In this document: in pieces, positions 1-10,429 of the stretch
How positions within the stretch are numbered: the first letter of the stretch is position 1
Layout: every line of letters begins with the position of its first letter
NCBI GenBank assembly: GCA_020284085.1
Contig: JACEVL010000994.1
Coordinates: 114,501-178,500, forward strand
DNA: 64,000 bases
Reading direction: 5' to 3'
From: Aporrectodea caliginosa
Lineage: Eukaryota > Annelida > Clitellata > Crassiclitellata > Lumbricidae
Position numbers and translations under genes: made by a program
The notes under the pieces: model-generated
What the model saw: the letters and a program-made list of their open reading frames with translations, nothing else
Told to the model about the DNA's origin: nothing
Database searches by the model: none

Positions 1-1500
1 TCACACATGCAATAACGCACACATGCACACCTACTCACACATAAGCATACGTGTATTGTATATTCACGCATTAGCACAAACTGACACACACGCACCAATA
101 CACAATTGCACAGTCATGTCACTTGTGGCTACCAAGGCCGCCAACTTAAACCATAGCCTTGAATTACCCTCCTTCGTCTGTAATTGGTTGGCTGCTATTA
201 TAACGACGGTTTTAAAGCTGATTACCGTTGCCCTTCTTCTCGATCCAGGCTTCAAATTAGAACTATCGGTGCTAGGTGCAGTTATAATTATTATTGTTTA
301 ATATACTACACAAGGTTATTTCTAACGACATCATGATTATTGCGGTATCATTTGATGGTTTGTTTCTGTTTAACGACGCTGATAGTTGATGTCTCCCTCC
401 TCTTTTTCCAGGCTTGGGATTGGCAGTATCACTCACAGGTAGTATACAGGTGGATTAGTAAGATGAATTTGAACAATAAAATGTCACACTGTCCCTAACA
501 GTAATATTTGAACAAAAAATGTTTTTTTATAGAGTGTGAAAGATCCGTGATTAAGGTGTCGAAGAAAAGCGTAGCCATTATGGAGATATTAAATGTTAGT
601 GTTTACCGTTACTAATTTACAACGTCGGTCTTCGCCTAGTTTGTCCTGAATTATTGCTATCGTCATTTGCAAGCATTATTGAGGTGTTTGGGGACATCGT
701 TTAATTTCCATTTTGTTGCAATTTAAAATTTTCAGAGCCGTCACCACATTATGTCCGTGTAAAAAAAAGATGCCTAGAGTTTAATGGCATGCTACGGTAA
801 CTAAGGCCATTGCTGACGTTATGTTGGTTTGGTTAATTGCTGTTAACGAAACTGTGTCAGAACAAAGATTCTTTTCGTCAACCTCCTTCTCCAGGCTTTG
901 GACTGGCTCTACTGCATGTTGTGTATTGTCGGAATTATGTAATTATGTAATTATTATGTAATTATTTTGTAATTGTGTAATAATTGTTCCACCTAAGTTC
1001 TAAGATAACGACATTTCATAACATCATCAATTATAAGAGTGAGTGAAAGAGAGCTCAAAAATCTTTATTTATGGCGCCATTCGAACGGGTTTTAAAGGTG
1101 TCAAATAATATTCTTCATTTGCTCGTGTTTTACTACAAACACGGCAGCGTTGAGTTTCTTTTCCGTTCCTAGAGGGCCAATGCACTTTACATTAAGAGCT
1201 TCTATTGCGCCACTATAATACTGGCCAAATCATCAGTCGATGAACGATATTAAACTAAATTGCAATAGTAGTTTGTTTTCTGAACGGCGCCAGGTCATGA
1301 CGAAGATCATTAGCGTCGCCCTCCCTTTCATTTTCTTGGCCCAGGTATATGACAGCGCGTGGCCAGCTCTCTCCCTTGCCGTCTGATCTTCCCACAGGTC
1401 AATGTGATTGTTATAACTGAGTTCGCTATTTCAGCAGGTGGATTAAGCGATTTTAAATTTATTTTAGACTTATAGATATTTCCCGACCACCTTATCATCA
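1..1500 (+). repeat. Old copies of a long dispersed repeat family (family D)
   Basis: No gene seen. Two degenerate copies of a signature block occur near 365-435 and 830-910: 'TTTAACGAC', then a CCTCCT pyrimidine run, then CCAGGCTTGGGA(C/T)TGGC. A second signature, TTTTAAAGGTGTC followed by a 'TTCATTTGC' block, sits near 1090. The same blocks recur in the same order near 2.3, 3.0, 11.4, 11.8, 12.7 and 18.0 kb, and inverted at 58-63 kb. The family is unnamed to me. Copies are diverged and contain no reading frame, so this is seen-in-sequence repetition with no function implied. Confidence 0.6.
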
Positions 1501-1504
1501 GCAA

Positions 1505-1650
1505 AACTTTACTTTAGGGTGACCCTTGTCAGCGGGGCTTAGGCCCTTTTAGGACTCCCCCTTTGAACCAACATCATCATTGATTATCATCGTTATTGTC
1601 AATTACTCTGTACAACTGGTTTCAATAAAAAGCGTGGTTATGATTATGGT
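1505..1650 (+). repeat. LINE 3'-UTR remnant
   Basis: Matches, diverged, the 3' ends at 25841-25970 (sense) and about 3138-3290 (antisense): a 'GGTGACCCTTGTCAGCGGGG' block, a 'TTTTAGGACTCC' block, then 'TTTCAATAAAAAG'. The better copy at 25.8 kb ends in AATAAAAGACTGATTG repeats, the usual shape of a non-LTR retrotransposon tail. Confidence 0.45.
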
Positions 1651-1683
1651 AAATCGATCAACAATTATGGCTAAAGAAGGTTT

Positions 1684-1976
1684 GTAATCGTAATCGTAAT
1701 TGTAATCGTAATCGTAATTTTAATCGTAATCGTAATTGTAATTGTAATCGTAATCGTAATTGTAATCGTAATCGTAATCGTAATTGTAATCGTAATCGTA
1801 ATCGTAATCGTAATCGTAATTGTAATTGTAATCGTAATCGTAAGCGTAATTGTAATTGTAATCGTAATCGTAATCGTAATCGTAATCGTAATTGTAATCG
1901 TGTAATCGTAATCGTAATCGTAATCGTAATCGTAATCGTAATCGTAATCGTAATTGTAATCGCTATCGTAATTGTA
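1684..1976. repeat. Hexanucleotide microsatellite (CGTAAT/TGTAAT)n
   Basis: About 48 tandem hexamers, mostly CGTAAT with interspersed TGTAAT, a few slipped units (for example near 1898 and 1965) and one CGTAAG. The translated frame made of Arg-Leu/Ile-Thr is an artefact. The paralogous sequence at 17195-17225 carries only one or two CGTAAT units at the equivalent place. Confidence 0.9.
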
Positions 1977-2029
1977 AACTCCAAAATTGTAAAGCGCAGG
2001 GCACCAGCGTACTCAGGAGCGCTCTTTCA

Positions 2030-3120
2030 TAAGCTTAGAGGGTTGGTCCGATTCCGGTTTGCGGAGACAAGAGGTAATCACTGGATTGTGTTAGATGCGG
2101 GGAAAAAGTGAGTCACATAACAACCGATGTGGAACTTGGTCCACCAATTACTCCACTTATCTTCAGAAGTAAGGTCTATGGCTCGGTCATTTAAACTGAC
2201 GTTCTGCCTGTGATACGGCGTGGAGTAGAGGTTAGCTTTATGGACATTGGGCAGTCAGTCGAGAAGTCTGGAGTTCAAAGATGTTTATCGTCGACCTTCT
2301 CTTTTCCCCAGGCTTTCGACTGGCGCTGCTGAAGGTAGTGTAGTGTCGTATTTTTGTACTTATTAAATTATTTGGTAATTGTGTAATAATTATTCCATGT
2401 TGGATAACGACATTTTCAAAAACGCGACTGTGAATAAATCACAACGCAGAAATCTTTATTTATTGGGCCACTTGAACGAGTTTTAAAGGTGTCTAATGAA
2501 ATTCTTCATTTGCAAGTGTTTAACTACAAATTCGATTTCGTTGAGCTTCTTTTCCGCTGCTAGAGGTCCTATCCATTTTACCGTTCCCAATCCAGTATAA
2601 CCCGCACCAAAAGCTTCAATAGTCTGTGGTAGACAGCGATGTTCAATGGACATGCGGATCCAATAGTCAGAAAGTCCAGTGAGGGGAAACACGGAATGGG
2701 AGGGAATAGGATGGAAGAGAAGGGAGCAAAGAGAGAGGGAGAGAGAGAGGGACAGGGAGAGAGAGTGTATGCAATGTATGAGGTCTAATAGAACAACTTA
2801 TATGGCGACACTTTAACTGCATATGCGCAAAATCGACGTTGTGTGATAACAAAGATGATGAACGCCGCTCTCCTCCCTTGGGTGATCCATGCTTCATACT
2901 GGCACTACAAGAGTGTGTGGAGCAGTGGGGATATAGGCACAATCCGATTGGTAAGCGTCACCCTCCTTCTTTCTACAGGCTTTCGATAGGCACTTGCAGA
3001 ATACGAGATTGGCGAAGTTAATTTGTAATTTTTGTTATTTTCGTCATCAATCAACAATTAACAAGGGAAGTACCCGCTATCTTAACCCTCTCGCTGCGAT
3101 GTCATTTTAATCCAGTGTGC
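2030..3120 (+). repeat. Further family D copies
   Basis: Two more signature blocks lie at about 2285-2340 ('CCCAGGCTTTCGACTGGCGC') and 2955-3000 ('CTACAGGCTTTCGATAGGCA'), with the 'TTTTAAAGGTGTCTAATGAA' block at about 2481. A purine-rich GAGAGG stretch (2700-2765) lies between. No credible gene. Confidence 0.5.
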
Positions 3121-3137
3121 GCCATGTAAAGACAACT

Positions 3138-3290
3138 ATCAATCAATCAATCAAAATCTTTTATTGAAGCCATGTCAAATAAAACCACATAACATTTGAA
3201 CATAAAATATCAGGATTGGCTGCAAGAGGAGTCCCAAAAGGGATCAAGATCCCGCTAACTAGGGACACCTAAAAACAACATTTCAGAAAT
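3138..3290 (-). repeat. LINE 3' end, antisense, with (CAAT)n tail
   Basis: Begins with CAATCAATCAATCAAAATC, the complement of an AATAAAAG-(ATTG)n tail. It then contains the complement of 'GGACTCC' and 'AGCGGGATC' blocks shared with the sense copy at 25841-25970. The following 3290-3850 is AT-rich, and I recognise nothing in it. Confidence 0.55.
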
Positions 3291-3856
3291 CTAAATTAGT
3301 AATAGCTAACTAAATCATTGATTAACAGTGTAACATAAAGTTTCAAACAGCAATGCAAACAGTATAGTACATAGTACACAGTACATGATTAACACAATTC
3401 AAAACACTATGAAAATAAAGAAAAAACGAAAACCTTAACTAACAGTGAAAAAGAATATCCGGCAGGGTAGGTTATAGCTAATTTCCATTAATAAGGAAGG
3501 CATGCAGCATTTTTTAAAGTGTCGTAGGTGTGGGGCACAACGTATGTGAGAGGGGAGCATGTTTCAGGTTGTGGAGCCAATAGATTTTATGGAAAATAAG
3601 CGAGTATTGGTGTGTGCATATATGGGGCGATAAGAGTTAAAGTTTCTGGTGTAGTGAGTATGAACATCGGATCCTAGATGAAAAAATCCCTTAAAACATG
3701 CTGGAAGTAAACCATGTTCATAACGGTACATAAATAATATAATATAATACTATGGAAATATGTATGCACAGTTGTATGACAAGGAATTTATTACTACAGT
3801 AAATATAATCCTGATAACAGTTGGACATTTAATTAATTGTTATCTGTTTACTAAAT

Positions 3857-4135
3857 TTAGAATTCCTCTGGTGTATGATGCAATTTGAAGCATCTATTTT
3901 CCAAACCAGCTTTACTTGGGAATTCGTTGCACAAAAAGCGACTCTCTCGACGAAATCCATATGCATGACAAACACGACATTCTTGTGTTGGATTTTTCTT
4001 CTTTCCTGCAGTTGGAATATGAGAAATGAAATGCCTTTCTGTCAAACGAACCAAACCGTCATCATCAAGTATTTCTCTGGCTGGAGTGTTTAGATCACTA
4101 AGAAGTTTATCCAGAACTTCATGCTGATATTGCAA
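3857..4135 (-). pseudogene. piggyBac-type transposase, C-terminal fragment
   Basis: The minus-strand frame ends in the cysteine-rich C-terminal domain of piggyBac transposases (DDE_Tnp_1_7 family). A 'RLTERHFISHIP' segment is followed by a lysine-rich turn and a CxxC...C...C/H arrangement (CRVCHAYG, FLCNEF, NRCFKLHH). The family is normally about 550-650 residues; only about the last 90 are visible, and the catalytic DDD core is missing upstream, so this is a broken copy. It matters because seven piggyBac-like MITEs with TTAA targets lie further right. Whether this transposase is the one that mobilised them cannot be told, since its own termini were not found. Confidence 0.75.
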
Positions 4136-4553
4136 GTAGGCTACGTCTTCCTGAATCTAAACTGCTACTATCCTCGGCTAAAATATCAAGTACTTGCGAA
4201 GCAGTCATCTTACGTTTATATTTTGAAATTTTTAGCAACACAACTAAATTTCTCTACAATAAAATGTCTTTATAATTATGGTCATTCACTGATTTCTCGC
4301 AAAAACTCAATAACTTCACTGACTCCACGATAATACAAATAATTTTATCCCATTTACATACGTAATAAATGACGTCAGGATTGACCTTGAACTTAGCCTG
4401 TTCTGATATTTAGGTCTCGCACTAGTGAAGAATTATATTTCTTACATTTTCCTGTGCGACAACGATTAAATCTAGCTTGCGGATTGCCGCCTACATCAAT
4501 AGGCCCTACATTGCATGACGAGACATACTCGTCATTCGCGTATGGCAATACAT

Positions 4554-4992
4554 TGTTAGGGTCTCATGTCTGTCATGAGTCCTAACCGGTCCTGGGATGG
4601 GCATTCGTTACCCTTGAGTAGTTCCTTAGCCGAGGGGAGTTGCCTATATAAGGATGTAGGAAAGGGGGCGGTTAGAGAATCTCCGATACTCAGCCTTCGC
4701 GCTAGTCGGGTTGTCTGAGATTTCTCTGGGTTGCATGGTAGTCAAGTTAGTTCGTGACTTGTGCCATTTTCAAGTCTTACGGTGCTTCAGTTTGTGATGT
4801 TCGTCAGCCCGTTGCTGAGTTACAGACTTCTTGTTAGTTGGTCGTTCTTCACATTGAAAGCGAACCTTTCTTCCACCGTCGTTCAACGGTTGGGTAATGT
4901 ATCGTGTTGATTTATTGTTTTTGTCGAGAATTATACCTTGAAAACTAGATTCGAGTCTTCAGCTTCGTTATAGCTATAGGGAACCCGTAACA
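4554..4992 (+). repeat. 5' LTR
   Basis: 439 bp, TG...CA ends. A probable TATA box, CCTATATAAGGA, lies at about 4642-4653, so transcription should start shortly after, making U3 about 120 bp. No AATAAA is seen. An 18-base candidate primer-binding site starting TGG lies two bases downstream at 4995-5012; the priming tRNA was not identified. Confidence 0.9.
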
Positions 4993-5165
4993 TATGGGGT
5001 CTCTAGTCCGGGATTTTTCTTCGGTCGTTTGTTTTTCGGCTCTCTCATATGTGTAGATATAGGTGAAGACGTAACATATGTGTGCTCGCGGGATTTTTTT
5101 TTCTTCGGTTGTTCGTTGGTTCGGAGCTCTCATAATGTGTAGTCGTAACATATGAGTTTTGCGAG
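4986..5165 (+). repeat. Leader repeats echoing the LTR end
   Basis: The string CGTAACATATG occurs at 4986-4996 (spanning the LTR end), 5070-5080 and 5144-5154. Each copy is followed by a GCGGGA/CCGGGA-TTTTTC-TTCGGT(T/C)GTTxGTT block and 'GCTCTCATA-TGTGTAG'. The spacing is 84 then 74 bp. The leader therefore reiterates the LTR 3' border plus the putative primer-binding region. Confidence 0.8.
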
Positions 5166-5545
5166 AATTTTTTTTTGCTCCTCTTTAAGACAAAATTTGC
5201 GTCAGGAAGAAAATTTAGAATTTGGAGGGCGTGTCTCTATTATACGGTATTCATTCCGGTTGAGATTTTTGTGAATTTATACGGTAGTCATTCCGGTTGT
5301 GAATTTGAGTCGTAAAGAGAAATGTACGGCTTCGCTGTGAAAGTTTGAGTCGAAGTGTAGAGCGACAGTGAAATTTTGAAAGGGGCGTATCCGTTCAAAT
5401 TTTACGAAAATAAGTAAGAAACTTAGTCGTAATTGTTGCGTTGAAATTGGTCGAAATTGAGTTCGGTAATTTCATTGAGTTGAAAAGGGGCGAGTCGGTC
5501 GAAAATTTTGAAATTTGAATTTAGTTAGTCGACTGAAATTTTGAA

Positions 5546-7324
5546 ATGGGAACGCCTATGAAGACTAAGTTGACGCTGGACGATATATTAAAAATGTCCA
5601 ATGAGGAATTAAGAGTGGAATTGGAACGTTTAGAGGCAGAAAGAGAGGAGTTGGAACAGAGGAAAGTAAGGACTGCAAATGCTAAATTAGGCGATAAGCA
5701 TGATTTGTTTGACTGGGGACAAAATTCTTACGGTATTGAGAAAAGCTCAAACACTCGAACAAAGTCTACGAATGACAGCGCACAAAATGTGAGTTTTCCT
5801 TCGGAGACGAATAGGAATAAGAATAATCAAGTGCATGATACGTCTAAGGAGTGTTTGGACGAGATAAACGGAAGTGTTTTCTCGTACATGTTTGATGACT
5901 CGAATGCGAGTGTACAAAGTGATTCGGATTCGGTGTTTCACGCTGAATTAATTAATTTCAGTTGTGACACGCAGAAAGAGGATGGGCACGAGAATGATTT
6001 GTGTTTAATGTTTGAAGAGTCCTATGATAAGTGTGTGAATGTCGGTGATTTGTCTCGCATGGATAATGACTCGAATGAAGTGTGTACGAATATTGAGTCT
6101 CCTGTTGAGAAGGTGCACACGGGCAAATGCTTCAATGAAGGAGTGGAAGTAGCGTTGTGTGTGTTTGAATGTGCGTCTGAGGATTTAAATTTGGATAGCT
6201 GTCTTCAGAAAGAATTGAATTTTGCGGTTGAGGCGCAAGAAGAGTTGTTGGTCGGGGATGTTTCTGAATTGGATATGAATGTTGTCTCAGAAATGTGTCT
6301 GGGTGATTCACAAATGGTGAATGATTGCAAAGCACTGTTGTCGATGGATTCGGTGATGACAACTGTTGTGTGTGAGGATATTTCACATACGAATTTTTGT
6401 AATGAGTCTTCTTCGAATGTAGCATTAATGTACATGAATGTCGACTGTGGTGAAAGAGTGATTTTGGTGCGTACGGTTGTGTTATTGCAACATTGTGGTC
6501 AGATGACTAATGGAGTGAATGATGTATTCACGCAAGTTGTCACGATTATGCCCTGTACGCAGATGGGTCAGTTGTTGCACGAGAGTATGGACATGGTTGG
6601 TTCTCGTGTGTTCTTGACAGAAGATTGTACACTTGAAGTATGCAAGGACAATTGTGAATCTCTCGAATGTACTTTGAAGATAGAAAGTGTTGTTGAGAAG
6701 TACAACTGTTGTGTGACAGATATTGTACATGAGTGTGACGATATTTTTCTGGAAAGTAACGAACTTTTACCAGATGTTGTTGAAGATGAAGAGTTCTTGA
6801 ATGAGTGTCGGATGAATGAAGTTCACGATACTTATGATGTGTCTCTAGAGATGACAGGAATTTCTATGGAGATTGTTGGCATTGATTGTCTTGAGTCTTA
6901 TTTGTGTGCTCAAGTTTATTTGCAGACTGTTGTCGCGAGGATGGAACGTCTGGTCTTCAAGGAGTGTTCGGGACGCAGACGAGTGACGAGACGAGGTTCT
7001 AAAGGACTGAGCGCCTTCGTCGTCCTTTGGATGGGTCTGGCTGTTGTCACGTTGATGACTTGTGATACTTGGGTCACGAGATACACGGCTTTCTACGTGT
7101 TTCTGCCGTCAGAGGATATGGATGTTGCGTGGGCTTTGGTTGGCCTACTCGCCGCTGCTCACGTCTTCGAGGTGTACCGTGGCTTTGTACCGTTGGTGTT
7201 GTACACTGACAGTCTTTGGAAGTTTGGTTGTGGACTGCAATGTTGTTTTGTGAACGTTGGTTATGAAACGAGTCGTCTGAACTTGTTCTCAGATTTAGTT
7301 TGTCGGTTCACCTTTGGTGACTGA
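5546..7324 (+). CDS. 592-residue protein of pol-less LTR element, unknown function
   Basis: The single long frame of the element, starting at ATG 5546 (a second Met is at codon 5) and ending TGA at 7322-7324, 350 bp before the 3' LTR. I do not recognise the family. Visible features: an acidic, leucine/glutamate-rich likely coiled coil at about residues 10-42; a long Cys-, Val-, Asp- and Glu-rich middle (about 140-460) without zinc-knuckle CCHC spacing; a basic patch GRRRVTRRGSKG at about 474-486; then two hydrophobic segments (about 488-508 and 530-560) that could be membrane spans. By position it could be a gag-like or env-like product, or an acquired gene; nothing decides this. There is no protease, RT or integrase motif. 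The frame is intact and the LTRs are nearly identical, so it may still be expressed. Confidence 0.75.
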   Translation: MGTPMKTKLTLDDILKMSNEELRVELERLEAEREELEQRKVRTANAKLGDKHDLFDWGQNSYGIEKSSNTRTKSTNDSAQNVSFPSETNRNKNNQVHDTSKECLDEINGSVFSYMFDDSNASVQSDSDSVFHAELINFSCDTQKEDGHENDLCLMFEESYDKCVNVGDLSRMDNDSNEVCTNIESPVEKVHTGKCFNEGVEVALCVFECASEDLNLDSCLQKELNFAVEAQEELLVGDVSELDMNVVSEMCLGDSQMVNDCKALLSMDSVMTTVVCEDISHTNFCNESSSNVALMYMNVDCGERVILVRTVVLLQHCGQMTNGVNDVFTQVVTIMPCTQMGQLLHESMDMVGSRVFLTEDCTLEVCKDNCESLECTLKIESVVEKYNCCVTDIVHECDDIFLESNELLPDVVEDEEFLNECRMNEVHDTYDVSLEMTGISMEIVGIDCLESYLCAQVYLQTVVARMERLVFKECSGRRRVTRRGSKGLSAFVVLWMGLAVVTLMTCDTWVTRYTAFYVFLPSEDMDVAWALVGLLAAAHVFEVYRGFVPLVLYTDSLWKFGCGLQCCFVNVGYETSRLNLFSDLVCRFTFGD

Positions 7325-7674
7325 GCAATCATGCTTAGGGAGACGTACGTGCACGTCTTAGTCTGTATATAGTAAATGTTTCTATTGTTTTCTTTAGCAA
7401 GATGACTTTATATAAATGGTCAAGCTACTTTAAGTTTCGATGTTTAGTTCCGATTACATGGCTCGGATATTTCTCAGATGTTAGTAATCATGCTTAAGGC
7501 CGACGTAAATGAACGTTGGAAGTGTGTATAGAGTAAATGTTTCGTTGTATATAATAATTTATTGTGGATGTGTTTTAGATTTTTGATTGTGATATTTGTT
7601 TTAATGTGCATGGTTTGCATGTTAGTTAAGTCAAAAACCCTTCTGGTTTTTGCCTTGTTTGTGGTCCGGGGGTA
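7325..7674 (+). repeat. 3' region with imperfect direct repeat and weak polypurine tract
   Basis: A ~65-bp block beginning AATCATGCTTA(A/G)GG and ending G(T/A)GTAAATGTTTC occurs at about 7327-7390 and again at 7487-7545. Just before the 3' LTR is GGTCCGGGGGTA, the only G-rich candidate for a plus-strand primer. Confidence 0.65.
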
Positions 7675-8113
7675 TGTTAGGGTCTCATGTCTGTCATGAG
7701 TCCTAACCGGTCCTGGGATGGGCATTCGTTACCCTTGAGTAGTTCCTTAGCCGAGGGGAGTTGCCTATATAAGGAGGTACGAAAGGGGGCGGTTAGAGAA
7801 TCTCCGATACTCAGCCTTCGCGCTAGTCGGGTTGTCTGAGATTTCTCTGGGTTGCATGGTAGTCAAGTTAGTTCGTGACTTGTGCCATTTTCAAGTCTTA
7901 CGGTGCTTCAGTTTGTGATGTTCGTCAGCCCGTTGCTGAGTTACAGACTTCTTGTTAGTTGGTCGTTCTTCACATTGAAAGCGAACCTTTCTTCCACCGT
8001 CGTTCAACGGTTGGGTAATGTATCGTGTTGATTTATTGTTTTTGTCGAGAATTATACCTTGAAAACTAGATTCGAGTCTTCAGCTTCGTTATAGCTATAG
8101 GGAACCCGTAACA
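7675..8113 (+). repeat. 3' LTR
   Basis: Same length and ends as the 5' LTR, with about two substitutions. Followed directly by the duplicated target ACAT. Confidence 0.9.
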
Positions 8114-8139
8114 ACATTTCCATGACGAGACAGAGGCCT

Positions 8140-8230
8140 ACTCATTCATTCATTCCGAGAATTTATATAGCTCCTCTTCAAGAGACCTACTCAGAGGCGC
8201 TCCCAGCCCAGCCACGTCTATAAAAGTGTG
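8140..8230 (-). repeat. LINE 3' tail, antisense
   Basis: CATTCATTCATTC then 'AATTTATATAGCTCCTCTTC', then 'CTACTCAGAGGCGCTCCCAG'. This is the reverse complement of the 3' end of the LINE at 57.2-57.96 kb. Similar antisense tails lie at 19.47, 27.25 and 48.9 kb. Confidence 0.6.
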
Positions 8231-8527
8231 ATTTGAGATACTTATAAAAGGCAGGCGAATCTAGCCGAGTCACCAATCGGAAGTCCAGAGGTAGGCCATT
8301 CCAGATGGAGGGACCCACAATCCACGGCTCGACGCTGTCTAATAGAAGTAATCCCACAAACATTACAGCAAAAGGGAAAAAATTCTTATTAATTGTACCA
8401 TTTCTAAATGTTTTAAAGGTGTCTAATGAGGTTCAACATCTATTATTTTATTTATTTAATATAACGACAGTTTTCATAATGCCAAAACAATTACATCAGA
8501 GAGTGTCAAATAGTTTAACGACGGTGT

Positions 8528-9715
8528 ATGGTATCCTTCTCCAGATTCTTGAAAAGCAATTTGGAATCTCTGCATCTGCACTTCTCTGGATTTCCTCTTT
8601 TCTTACTTCCAGGACTCACAATGTTTGTTCTGGTGGTAAGTTTTCTAGAACTGCAAATTTGATCTTTGGTGTTCCCCAGGGCTCCATTCTTGGCCCTTTG
8701 CTTTTCATCCTCTACACATCTAACATCGCCAAAATTGCACAATGTTGTGGTATTTCTATCCATATTTACGCTGATGACACCCAGCTATATATAAAACTTT
8801 CGACCGCTAACATTGATGACTCTAAAACCAGACTCATTGCTTGCTTCCATCAGATACAGTCTTGGTGTGCATCCATGCGCCTGAAGCTAAATACGAAGAA
8901 AACGGAATTGATATGGTTTGACCGTCGATCCAGACCACATCTTGACTTGAAAACTCTCTGCCTGCAACTAGATGAAACCTGCTCTATTCAGCCTTCTAAT
9001 GTAGTTCGTGATCTTGGAGTTTTTCTTGATAGTAAACTTTCTATGTCTAATCATATTGGCTCTATCACTAAAGCTTGTTTCTTTCATCTCCGACGAATAC
9101 GCCAAATCAAGCGCTGCCTTAATGAGCATTGCCTTCATATCTTAGTCCATTCACTTGTATTATCCAGGATTGACTACTGTAACTCAATACTCTATGGTCT
9201 GCCAAAATCCACCCTGTCACCGCTTACTTCTGTTATCCACACTGCAGCTCGTCTAGTCAAGAACCTTGGCCCTAGAGATCACATCACCAACTCCCTTCAG
9301 CAATTACACTGGTTACCCATTCAGGCTCGGATATCCTTTAAAATCTGTCTTTTCATGTTCAAAATTATGTCAGGTTCTGCTCCTCCTTACTTATCATCTT
9401 TAGTCACACCATGTGCTGCTCTTGAATCAAGACGTGGATTGCGATCGGCTTCGAAAAGAGACTTCGTAATCAAAAGAACAAATCTACAATTTGGAAACAG
9501 AATGTTTGAAGTAGCTGGTCCAGCTGAATGGAACTCTCTACCAGAACTAATCCGAAGATCATCCTCAATTAATATTTTTAAATCTAAACTTAAAACGTAT
9601 CTCTTCTCTAAGTACTATGATTAGTAAGTAGGCTACATTGTAACGCGTCCTTTGAGTAAGACTTTGTTTATTAAGGCGCGTTTTAAATGCAAGTTGTATT
9701 GTATTGTATTGAGGG
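8528..9715 (+). pseudogene. CR1/L2-type LINE, 3' part of ORF2 (reverse transcriptase)
   Basis: The frame runs to TAG at 9622-9624. From about codon 75 of the open frame it shows reverse transcriptase blocks in order: a domain-4-like 'FGVPQGSILGPLLF' segment, the catalytic YADD box at about 8768-8779, then 'LKLNTKKTE', 'VRDLGVFLDSKLSM', and the C-terminal region typical of this clade (LHWLPIQARISFK, FEVAGPAEWNSLP, FKSKLKTYLF). The endonuclease and RT domains 0-3 are missing, so the copy is 5'-truncated; the open sequence before about 8528 is not LINE-like. The 3' UTR ends in repeated GTATT about 90 bp after the stop. The frame is intact over 360 codons, which suggests a fairly recent insertion. 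Confidence 0.85.
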
Positions 9716-10420
9716 TCTTTACTGTCTTCAGATATGTTTTTTATAGTCTGTCATTTCTTTTTTCCCGGATTATTGGATTTTGAAGTTTTTGTTTTCTTCT
9801 CTGTTGATGTTTTTCAAGGCACCGCTGCCGATCTTAAAAGTTTATAAAAGTCATTTTGGTCTCGTGTTTAAAACAATTATCTGGACAGCGTTTAAAGTGG
9901 GTGCGAACGGCGTTCGCACTGCTCTCGAAATCCTTTGCTTGAGTTTCTACTGCTCACAATGCAATGAAACCCAAAGACACTCTTCTTTTGAGTTCCCACT
10001 GCTCATCCAAACCACTTTAACCACTGCAAGGTGTAGGTTGTTTCTTTATTCAACTGTTCTTATTTGCTCTGCTTGTTCTTTTTATTTATTTTACCCCCTT
10101 TGCCTTTGACAGAGCTCCTTCCGATCATAAGCAACCGTTCGGTTGTTAAAGCCATTCCCGATAGAACTAAATGATCTCTCCATCCTCGGATCTGTCCTGT
10201 CCTTCCTTCCTTCAGTCGGTCGGACATTCGTTGGTTTCGGAGTTAAAAGTGTTTCTGTATATTTGAATTCTTGTATTTTCGTTCACTCTGTTTGTTTTAC
10301 CTTTCTTTCGTTGTTATGCTTTGTTTTGTCTTCATGTTCTTTGTATTCTTCTTCTTTGCCTTTGACGGTGCTGTCCCATCCGATCATAGGCCGTGGAGTA
10401 CAATACAACACACAACACAA
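9716..10420. other. Intergenic, nothing recognised
   Basis: T-rich sequence. The short frames here show no family resemblance. Immediately before the SINE it becomes ACAACACAACACAA-rich. Confidence 0.4.
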
Positions 10421-10429
10421 CACAATATA

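Larger units (their letters stand above)
4550..8117 (+). mobile_element. Young LTR retrotransposon lacking pol
   Basis: Two direct 439-bp repeats (4554-4992 and 7675-8113) begin TGTTAGGG and end CCCGTAACA. They are flanked by a 4-bp target duplication ACAT (4550-4553 and 8114-8117). I find about two differences between the LTRs, in the stretch after the TATA motif (GGATGTAGG against GGAGGTACG), so insertion was recent. The internal part (4993-7674) has a 5' leader with three repeats, one long ORF and a 3' region. No protease, reverse transcriptase, RNase H or integrase motif is present in any frame, so it must be non-autonomous, relying on a helper element elsewhere. It is inserted next to LINE-tail sequence on the right. 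Confidence 0.9.

Noticed and set aside
1684..1976. Interstitial telomere
   Set aside because: The CGTAAT unit is not TTAGGG or a known animal telomere variant.
1658..1984. Arg/Leu/Ile/Thr repeat protein
   Set aside because: Translation of the CGTAAT hexamer; the hexamer expansion explains the open frame.
6132..6425. Minus-strand frames opposite the LTR-element ORF
   Set aside because: Shadow frames of the 592-codon ORF.
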